DNA of 60,325 nucleotides from Chryseosolibacter sp964563295 (GTDB lineage: Bacteria; Bacteroidota; Bacteroidia; Cytophagales; Cyclobacteriaceae), in contig CAZLWX010000007.1 of NCBI GenBank assembly GCA_964563295.1, positions 1 through 60,325 on the forward strand, read 5' to 3'. Shown here piece by piece: positions 13,671 to 19,744 of the stretch. Made by a program: the position numbers and the translations under genes. Positions within the stretch are counted from its first letter, which is position 1. Every line of letters begins with the position of its first letter. Under the pieces are notes generated by a model. The model had not been told where the DNA came from. It did not search any database and saw only the letters and a list, made by a program, of their open reading frames with translations.

Positions 13671-13800
13671 GCCGGGGTCCCTCCTGGCGGAGCGCACGTA
13701 TCACGTCAACAGTATAGATGCGTCATACGTATCTGTACACACCGTCTGCTATGATGGGGGCGCTCCGCGCGTCCGGCAATCCGAAGGAGGTTCACGCACG
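13671..13800 (+). promoter_or_regulatory. Promoter region of the Ro60 gene
   Basis: The divergent gap between endolysin and Ro60 contains an extended -10 (TG, one base, TATGAT at 13750..13755). The palindrome ATACGTAT (13725..13732) sits where a -35 box would be (17-base spacer). GAAGGAGG precedes the ATG at 13801. The same palindrome recurs at 44127 and 44141, suggesting a shared phage or host regulator. Confidence 0.6.
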
Positions 13801-15426
13801 ATGTTGCTCTACAAGGAGACCGTTCGTCCCCTGGCCGCCAACGAGACCACGACCCATGAGGGCGGGATCGCCTTCACCGTGGACGATTGGTCGCGCCTGC
13901 GCCGGTGGCTGATCCTCGGCTCGGAGGGCACGTTCTACGCCTCGGGCCAGGCGTTGACCGTCGAGAACGTGGGCGTGGTCCGCGCCTGCCTGGACGCCGA
14001 CCCGGACCGCGCCATCGCGGTCATCGTCGAGGTGAGCGACGGCGGGCTTGCCGCCAAGAACGAGCCGGCCATCCTGGCGCTGGCCCTGGCGTCGCTGCAC
14101 CAGAACGCGGCAGCCCGGCGGATCGCGTTCGACGTGCTGCCGAAGGTCTGCCGGACCGGCACCCACCTGCTGCACTTCGCCGGCTACCGGGACGCGCTCG
14201 GCGGCGGCTGGGGCCGGGGGATGCGGCGGGCGGTGGGCGACTGGTTCAACAGCAAGCCGCCCGAGAAACTGGCCTACCAGGCGGTCAAGTACAAGCAGCG
14301 CGACGGTTGGGCGCTGGCGGACCTGCTGCGCCTGGCGCACCCCACCCCGGCATCACCCGAGCACAACGCGATCTTCAAGTGGATCGTGGACGGGGATGAG
14401 GTTGCACGTTCGGGCATAGAGTTGCCGAACGTGATCATTGGAGCGGCGGGACTTGCCGCCCACGCTCGATTCCCGGAGTACGACATTTCAGGAGTGGCTG
14501 AGCTTATTCGAGACTGGAAGATGCCTCGCGAAGCGGTGCCGACCGAGTTCCTGAACAAGCCCGATGTGTGGGACGCCCTGCTTGCGGACATGCCGATGAC
14601 GGCGATGGTCCGCACCCTCGGCAAGATGTCGAGCGTCGGCCTGCTGACGCCCGGCTCCGACGCGGCCCGCACGGTGGTCGAGCGCCTGGGCGACATGGAG
14701 CGGTTGCGGAAGGCCCGCGTCCACCCGATTGCGCTGCTGGCGGCGCTGAAGGTGTACGAGCAGGGGCATGGCGAGCGTGGGTCGCTTAAGTGGTCGCCGG
14801 TGAAGGGCGTCGTCAACGCGCTGGACGAGGCGTTCTACCTCAGCTTCGGCGCGGTGGAGCCGACCCGCAAGCGCATCCGGCTCGCGCTCGATGTGTCCGG
14901 CAGCATGGACGGCAGCGCGGTGAACGGGATGCCGTTCCTCACGGCGCGCGAGGTGTCCGCCGCCTTCGCCCTGGTCACGGCGAACGTGGAGCCGGACGCG
15001 CACTTCGTGGCCTACTCGCACACGCTGGTCGGGGTCAACATCCGGCCCTCGATGCGGCTGGACGAGGTGCTGCGCGTCCTGCGCTCCATCCCGTTCGGCG
15101 GCACCTACTGCTCGCTGCCGATGGTGCAGGCCATCGCGGCGGGCGCGGCCATTGACGCCTTCGTGTCGTACACCGACTCCGAAACATGGGACGGTGGCGT
15201 GCGCGGATACGGCTGGGGGAACGAACGACCGCCGGCGGTGACGGCGAGCGAGGCGCTGCGGGAGTACCGGCTGCGGTCGGGGATCAACGCCCGGCACGCG
15301 GTGGTGGCGACCTCGGCCACGAACGTCAGCATCGCGGACCCGGCCGATCCGGGCCAACTCGACATCTGCGGGTTCAGCGCCGACACCCCGCAGGTACTAT
15401 CCAGTTTCGTAGGTGGCATGATATAG
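13801..15426 (+). CDS. rsr: Ro60/TROVE-domain RNA-binding protein
   Basis: 541 residues, the same size as animal Ro60. The TROVE/HEAT-repeat ring occupies residues about 1 to 350, with hallmark segments SRLRRWLILGSEGTFYASGQ (31 to 50) and KNEPAILALALASLHQN (86 to 102). A von Willebrand A-like domain follows with a metal site: DVSGSM (Asp364, Ser366, Ser368), Thr435 and Asp459. Ro60 family proteins bind the ends of misfolded RNAs in the ring and Y RNAs on its outer face. Bacterial members work with exoribonucleases such as PNPase in RNA decay. It is transcribed against its neighbours from its own promoter and is followed at once by two Y-like RNAs. That gives a self-contained module carried by a phage. 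Confidence 0.9.
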   Translation: MLLYKETVRPLAANETTTHEGGIAFTVDDWSRLRRWLILGSEGTFYASGQALTVENVGVVRACLDADPDRAIAVIVEVSDGGLAAKNEPAILALALASLHQNAAARRIAFDVLPKVCRTGTHLLHFAGYRDALGGGWGRGMRRAVGDWFNSKPPEKLAYQAVKYKQRDGWALADLLRLAHPTPASPEHNAIFKWIVDGDEVARSGIELPNVIIGAAGLAAHARFPEYDISGVAELIRDWKMPREAVPTEFLNKPDVWDALLADMPMTAMVRTLGKMSSVGLLTPGSDAARTVVERLGDMERLRKARVHPIALLAALKVYEQGHGERGSLKWSPVKGVVNALDEAFYLSFGAVEPTRKRIRLALDVSGSMDGSAVNGMPFLTAREVSAAFALVTANVEPDAHFVAYSHTLVGVNIRPSMRLDEVLRVLRSIPFGGTYCSLPMVQAIAAGAAIDAFVSYTDSETWDGGVRGYGWGNERPPAVTASEALREYRLRSGINARHAVVATSATNVSIADPADPGQLDICGFSADTPQVLSSFVGGMI

Positions 15427-15434
15427 TGGCGGTA

Positions 15435-15536
15435 GATTGGGCCGAATCGCTCGGGTTATCTCTGACCTACCCGACGGAACCAGCCACCGTCACCCGGAGC
15501 AATCCGGTTCAACCCGAACGAGTCCCTTGTCCGATC
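15435..15536 (+). ncRNA. Candidate Y RNA 1
   Basis: The closing stem GATTGGGC (15435..15442) pairs with GTCCGATC (15529..15536), eight pairs including G-T. The internal loop has CGAA (15443..15446) against GTCCCTT. The inner stem TCGCTCGGGTT (15447..15457) pairs with AACCCGAACGA (15511..15521). A multibranch loop carries GACGG/CCGTC and CCGG/CCGG hairpins. ATTTCTT follows. The GGNCCGAA/CUUG internal-loop signature and the position right after Ro60 fit a Y RNA. The loop starts ATCTC, as in Y RNA 2. A tRNA-like fold of the loop, as in YrlA, is possible but not clear. Confidence 0.65.
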
Positions 15537-15556
15537 CATTTCTTCCGCGCAGACGA

Positions 15557-15633
15557 CGCGGCGGTCCGAAGCCCCTGGGTTATCTCTTGGTAAGGTTTCC
15601 CCCAGGACGCATCCCTTGACCGCCGCGTTTCTT
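15557..15633 (+). ncRNA. Candidate Y RNA 2 with built-in terminator
   Basis: CGCGGCGGTC (15557..15566) pairs perfectly with GACCGCCGCG (15618..15627). The internal loop has CGAA (15567..15570) against ATCCCTT (15611..15617). The inner stem CCTGGG pairs with CCCAGG, and the loop begins TTATCTC. GGUCCGAAG on the 5' strand and CUUGAC on the 3' strand are the conserved Ro-binding elements of animal Y RNAs. TTTCTT follows the stem, making it a plausible intrinsic end of the Ro60 transcript. About 77 nt long. Confidence 0.72.
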
Positions 15634-15733
15634 ATCCCTTCGTCCGCTCGTGCCCCCGCGTCGCCCACACCGCCAGCACCAGCACCGCGATCAGCACGCC
15701 GAAGATGATGGCGCCCGCGATCTCGTTGCACAC
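15632..15733 (-). CDS. Single-span membrane protein, 33 aa
   Basis: The GTG shares one base with the preceding TAG stop. (M)CNEIAGAIIFGVLIAVLVLA is one membrane helix followed by a basic tail (TRGHERTKG). It belongs to the late-operon group of small membrane proteins and may be part of the lysis apparatus. Confidence 0.5.
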   Translation of the reverse strand: MCNEIAGAIIFGVLIAVLVLAVWATRGHERTKG

Positions 15734-16053
15734 TACTTCTTCAGTCCCAATAGTTTGGCCCACTGGATACCGCTCGCCGGCTCCTCCCAGTCGTGGGTGA
15801 TCAGTGCGCCCAGGATCAGGACGCAATCCGCAATCGCCACGATCCGAATCGCCAGCGTCGCCCAATACGGCACCGCGAGTCCAATCAGCCGCAGAAACGG
15901 CAGGGAGTAGACAATCCCGAAGATGAGAAACATCAACAGCAGCCCCCGCCCCAACCAGGTCCACGTATGTGTTCGCCAAAGCAAGACGCCGGCGAGGCTG
16001 AACTTCAGGATGACCACGGACAAGAGGGTCACCAGGTTGAGCGCATCCATCAT
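15733..16053 (-). CDS. Multi-span membrane protein, 106 aa
   Basis: Three or four hydrophobic segments (LVTLLSVVILKFSLAGVLLW; GRGLLLMFLIFGIVYSLPFL; YWATLAIRIVAIADCVLILG) with a soluble C-terminus ending LGLKK. Located between tail and lysis genes. A holin-like or envelope-modifying role is possible; no family is certain. Confidence 0.6.
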   Translation of the reverse strand: MMDALNLVTLLSVVILKFSLAGVLLWRTHTWTWLGRGLLLMFLIFGIVYSLPFLRLIGLAVPYWATLAIRIVAIADCVLILGALITHDWEEPASGIQWAKLLGLKK

Positions 16054-16283
16054 TCCCCCCGCCTCGCCGGTCGTCCCAGATTCCCCCGCAGCGCGGTTTC
16101 CACGATGTTCCCGGTGTCAGTGAGCTTGCGTTCCACCGCCCGGAACCGTTCGGCGGTCACGGTTTTGCCCTGATTGAGTTCGTCGGCTATCCGGCGCGTC
16201 TCGCGCATCACGTCCATCGTCGGCTCGATCTCCGGCGCACACCGCGATTGGCGCCTGAACAGGGACCGCAGCCAGCGATTCAT
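16050..16283 (-). CDS. Hypothetical protein, 77 aa
   Basis: The ATG at 16283 is coupled to the preceding gene. Basic N-terminus (MNRWLRSLFRRQSR), then one amphipathic helix (IADELNQGKTVTAERFRAVE). Soluble. No family recognised. Confidence 0.5.
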   Translation of the reverse strand: MNRWLRSLFRRQSRCAPEIEPTMDVMRETRRIADELNQGKTVTAERFRAVERKLTDTGNIVETALRGNLGRPARRGE

Positions 16284-16537
16284 GGCGACTCCCCGAACTT
16301 CTTGAGCGCCGCGAGCGCCGCCTTCGCCATGTCCTTCGATTCCGCGTTGAGGGTGTCGATCTTGTCCTCTAACTCGTCGATCTTCTTCTCGCGCCGCCAG
16401 TCGCGGTAGAGCAGGTACGCGGTCAAGCCGAGTGGCCCGAGGAGCGCTTCGATGGGGATGTCGATACTGTCGCCCACGCCGGCATCCTGGAGGGCAAGCA
16501 ACAACGGGGCTGCGTGGTCCCACCACATCACGTCCAA
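16280..16537 (-). CDS. Membrane-anchored coiled-coil protein, holin/spanin-like
   Basis: 85 residues. A hydrophobic stretch (ALLGPLGLTAYLLYR) is followed by a charged coiled coil (EKKIDELEDKIDTLNAESKD). This topology, one helix and a coiled coil, is frequent in phage lysis accessories. Adjacent membrane genes support that reading. Function unproven. Confidence 0.5.
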   Translation of the reverse strand: MDVMWWDHAAPLLLALQDAGVGDSIDIPIEALLGPLGLTAYLLYRDWRREKKIDELEDKIDTLNAESKDMAKAALAALKKFGESP

Positions 16538-16625
16538 CCATGTGCGCGTCTCAGTCCGTGAACGGAGGTTTTTCCATGTCCATCACTCGTCTGTATGGGA
16601 AGCAGGGCAAGCGGTGGCCGTAGGG

Positions 16626-17030
16626 TCATGACAGGCCGCCAATCTGGTCCAACCGGGCGATCAATTGGTCCAGCGTGGTCGCCAGTAGCCGGAACCCGGC
16701 CTTGATCTCCGCCTGCGTCAGGTTCGGCGCCTGGTTCGTCCGGGTCACGATCAGGGCCAGATCCGCCCGCGCCGCCCGGATCGCCGCCTTCACCGCCGCG
16801 TCCTGCTGCTCCTGCTGGCTTGGTACCGTCGGGTCCCACGCCAGCCAGTCGGCGGTCGGGTCACGGTCCGCGTCGATCGTCACCCGGCCATCGGGGTAGA
16901 CCTGCAACCCGCCCTCCCCGATCACGTAGCCGGCGGCCTCCGCAACCTCGATCAGCCGGCCCGGGATGTCGATCCCGGCGGCAATGGCGGCGGTAACCTC
17001 TGGTCTGGCGGGCAGGTGATACACAGGCAT
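16626..17030 (-). CDS. Tail-fibre-associated hypothetical protein, 134 aa
   Basis: The ATG at 17030 overlaps the stop of the NHL tail gene. A small N-terminal part is followed by a section like those at the ends of tail-fibre operons (VYPDGRVTIDADRDPTADWL), then a helical C-terminus (RADLALIVTRTNQAPNLTQA; LLATTLDQLIARLDQIGG). Possibly a fibre assembly protein or short fibre. Confidence 0.5.
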   Translation of the reverse strand: MPVYHLPARPEVTAAIAAGIDIPGRLIEVAEAAGYVIGEGGLQVYPDGRVTIDADRDPTADWLAWDPTVPSQQEQQDAAVKAAIRAARADLALIVTRTNQAPNLTQAEIKAGFRLLATTLDQLIARLDQIGGLS

Positions 17031-19117
17031 CAGGCAACCTTCTTCAGGATGACGGTCAGGTGACCGCGCTCGGTGGTCGGAGTCGCGGCGAACGACGCGC
17101 TCCGCACGTACTCCACACGGAACGTGGTGATGGATGCCCCATCTGACTCAATCTGGCCGTTCGTTGAGCCCGCCATGACCGCCCGATCAGCGTTCAGCCC
17201 GGCGCAACTGAAGGTGGCCGAGGCACCATCCGTTCCGTTGAACCGGGCAACCGCGCCGTACGTCGCCACAGTGGTCGCCGTGAAGCCCTGCGTGAATGTG
17301 GCGATGTAGTCCCAGGTGCCTTTGGGCAGAATCAGATCAGAGCCATCGCCGTAGGTGTCGATCTCAGCAACCGTCGCATACGTGACGGTGCTCGAATTCG
17401 CGACGCCGGCCGTCGCTTGCTGGGTCAGGATCTGGACCTCGCCCAGCACCGGCACCGCCGGGTTGGCAAAGATCTGCACCCGGTGGTTGCCCGAGTCGCA
17501 GACGTAGATGTAATCGTCGGTAATGGCGATCCCGGTCGGGGTGTTGAACTCGCCGTCGCCGGTGCCGAAGGAGCCGAAGGAACCCTGGAAGACGCCGGTG
17601 CTGTCGAACACCTGGACCCGGTGGTTGCCGCTGTCGGTGACGTAAATGTTGCCGTGGGCGTCGATGGCGATGCTGTCGGGAGTGTTGAACTGGCCCTTGG
17701 ATGATCCAAAGGAACCGAAGGAGAACTTCATCTCCGCTGTATTGGCACTCCAGTCCCAATCCAAGACCTGCGTCCGGTGGTTTCCGGAGTCTGCAACGAT
17801 GACTCGCTGGGTACTTGGGAATCGTTGATACGCATAGATGCCGATTGGCGTATCGAATTCCCCTGGGCCAGAGCCAAACGATCCTATCTCCTCATTTGCG
17901 GACGCAGCGTAGAGTTTATGATTGTCAGTCCCGAAGCTTCGGCCGCGTTGATTATGTGTGGCCCCCTTTGGCGCCACTAGGGGCGAAGGCGGAGGCTCTT
18001 CCGCGAAATAGATATCGTCTCCGAAACGCAGCAACCGTAGGTTGCCAGAATCAACGACCAACATCTCACTTGTGAACGCAGCACGTGGGTGAAATGACAT
18101 CCCCCACGGCGTATCGACCTGCCCGTCGCCCGTCCCATACATGGCGATGGTGCTGTCGTAGGTGCCGTTGGCGCTGAACTTCTGCACCTTGCTGCTGGCC
18201 CCGGTCCCGCTCGACACGTACACGTCGCCGGTGTCGGGCCGGACCGCGATGCCCCGGATGCCATCCGCGAACTCGCCGTTGCCGCTGCCCTGCGTGCCAA
18301 ACTGGCCCACGTAAAAGGCGTTCCACACCCACGGCACCAGCGGCAATTCGCTCCACGTCTGATCACCACGAAGAAAGACACTGCTGTCTGCCACGCCAGC
18401 CCCCAATCGTGCGGTTCCTATCGTCCCACTCGCTATCGCGGAGGCCGATAGGGTACCACCGGAGGCGGCATTTGTATGCGCGTGCGTAGCATTTGAGAAA
18501 TCGCCAATGGTGGGCGTGGTCAGCGTCTTGTTGGTGAGTGTCACCGCCGCCGCGTTCTTGGTGGCGTCCGACGTGTTATCGACGTTGCCGAGGCCGACAT
18601 CGCCCTTGACGAGACCACTCGGGCTGCTAATGGTCGGGCTGTTGATGACCGGGCTGGTGAGCGTCTTGTTCGTCAGGGTGGCGACGGCGCTGTTCTTCGT
18701 CGCATCGCTGGTGTTATCGACGTTCCCCAGGCCAACGTCGCCCTTGACCAACCCGTTTGGCGTGGTGATGGTGGGGCTGGTGAGCGTCTTATTCGTCAGG
18801 GTCTGGGCGTCGCTGGTGCCAACGATATCCCCCGTGGTGCCGTGGGTGGTGGTGTCAAGGATGTGGGCGGCGAGGCCAGGGGAGCCGCCGCTGGCCGAGG
18901 TCGTCCAGGCGTAGGTATCGCTGCTCGTTTTGAGGCACGTTTCCAGGGTGGAGGCGGACCCGGAGCCACCCCGCCGCCAGCGTTGCGCCCCCTCGCGCTC
19001 GGCGGTGCAGGTGACGTCTTTCGTGTCGCGACCAACCGCGAAGAAGATGTTGTTGGCAACCCGGATCACGCCGGGGACGACTACGGACAGGAGCCGCAGA
19101 ATGTCACGCTCACCCAC
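17030..19117 (-). CDS. Tail fibre with NHL beta-propeller, 695 aa
   Basis: GTG start with GGGAGGTG upstream. Residues about 105 to 215 hold three copies of a TLTNKTLTSPTI unit, two of them followed by GLVKGDVGLGNVDNTSDATK, a repeat typical of phage tail fibres. Residues about 270 to 570 form an NHL-type propeller (FGSFGTGDGEFNTPTGIAI, YVCDSGNHRVQIF and similar). The C-terminal 130 residues form a beta-rich domain (GDGSDLILPKGTWDYIATFT) like C1q/trimeric fibre heads. Likely a receptor-contacting fibre. Confidence 0.75.
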   Translation of the reverse strand: MGERDILRLLSVVVPGVIRVANNIFFAVGRDTKDVTCTAEREGAQRWRRGGSGSASTLETCLKTSSDTYAWTTSASGGSPGLAAHILDTTTHGTTGDIVGTSDAQTLTNKTLTSPTITTPNGLVKGDVGLGNVDNTSDATKNSAVATLTNKTLTSPVINSPTISSPSGLVKGDVGLGNVDNTSDATKNAAAVTLTNKTLTTPTIGDFSNATHAHTNAASGGTLSASAIASGTIGTARLGAGVADSSVFLRGDQTWSELPLVPWVWNAFYVGQFGTQGSGNGEFADGIRGIAVRPDTGDVYVSSGTGASSKVQKFSANGTYDSTIAMYGTGDGQVDTPWGMSFHPRAAFTSEMLVVDSGNLRLLRFGDDIYFAEEPPPSPLVAPKGATHNQRGRSFGTDNHKLYAASANEEIGSFGSGPGEFDTPIGIYAYQRFPSTQRVIVADSGNHRTQVLDWDWSANTAEMKFSFGSFGSSKGQFNTPDSIAIDAHGNIYVTDSGNHRVQVFDSTGVFQGSFGSFGTGDGEFNTPTGIAITDDYIYVCDSGNHRVQIFANPAVPVLGEVQILTQQATAGVANSSTVTYATVAEIDTYGDGSDLILPKGTWDYIATFTQGFTATTVATYGAVARFNGTDGASATFSCAGLNADRAVMAGSTNGQIESDGASITTFRVEYVRSASFAATPTTERGHLTVILKKVA
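18519..18830 (-). repeat. Tandem coding repeats in tail fibre
   Basis: Near-identical DNA units of about 130 bases encode TLTNKTLTSP followed by GLVKGDVGLGNVDNTSDATK. Two complete units plus a partial one lie in frame. Such repeats can change number by recombination and so alter fibre length. Confidence 0.6.
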
Positions 19118-19129
19118 GGGACACCTCCC

Positions 19130-19744
19130 TTACGGCCGCACCGGGTAGAACCGGCCGGATCGGATTGGGTCGGGGTTCTGCTCCAGTTTCAACGCTTTCT
19201 GGAGGACGGCACAGACGGCTCGCCCGGTAGGGTCGCCAATGAAGTCCATGTCGAAAATGTCGATCAGGAAATCGACCGCCTTGAGGTGCGTCTTGAGGAA
19301 GAAATCGTTGGCAATCTGGGCCGAGCCGGCGAGAATGTGCCAGCGTTCGGTCTGCACCCGGATCCCCACCGTGTGCCCGCCGGCTTCCACGACGAAATCC
19401 ACCACCTGCCCGCCCTTGGTGTTGCGCCCGCCATCGACCGCCTTCTGGTACGTCCAGGTGTCGCCGCCTACGAACGGCGGCTTGGTGGGGTCACGGGGCG
19501 ACTTGGTGACGACCGCCAACCCGGCGTACACCATCCACTCCGTGGCACTGGTGTGCGCGGTGACGAAGCCGGCCGGGACGGTCGTGAACAGGTTGCTCCG
19601 GCTCTCCGGTTCCGCCTGCAACCGCAGGTGCTCGGGGCCATAGGTCCGCACCGGCGGCGTCCGGGGCTTCGTGGGTCGCGGGCTGGTCTTGAACACCGGC
19701 ATCCGCTTCATGCGGGCGGTGAGCTTGGGCGTGCCCTTCGCCAT
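19130..19744 (-). CDS. Late protein with possible nuclease-like fold, 204 aa
   Basis: Basic N-terminus (MAKGTPKLTARMKRMPVFKT). The middle part reads DGGRNTKGGQVVDFVVEAGG then VGIRVQTERWH, reminiscent of PD-(D/E)XK proteins, in which an Asp within a hydrophobic strand precedes an ExK/Q-type strand. Here a clear ExK is not visible. It lies between two NHL tail genes. It could be a head-tail joining protein, or a virion-associated nuclease. Confidence 0.5.
   Translation of the reverse strand: MAKGTPKLTARMKRMPVFKTSPRPTKPRTPPVRTYGPEHLRLQAEPESRSNLFTTVPAGFVTAHTSATEWMVYAGLAVVTKSPRDPTKPPFVGGDTWTYQKAVDGGRNTKGGQVVDFVVEAGGHTVGIRVQTERWHILAGSAQIANDFFLKTHLKAVDFLIDIFDMDFIGDPTGRAVCAVLQKALKLEQNPDPIRSGRFYPVRP

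Noticed and set aside
15632..15979. A 115-codon - strand frame covering the small membrane protein
   Set aside because: Only its last 33 codons (from GTG at 15733) have a membrane helix and coupling to the previous stop; the rest overlaps the real 106-aa gene.
16573..16623. A 15-codon + strand micro-ORF with GGAGG upstream (MSITRLYGKQGKRWP)
   Set aside because: Too short to support, with no context of rightward transcription there.
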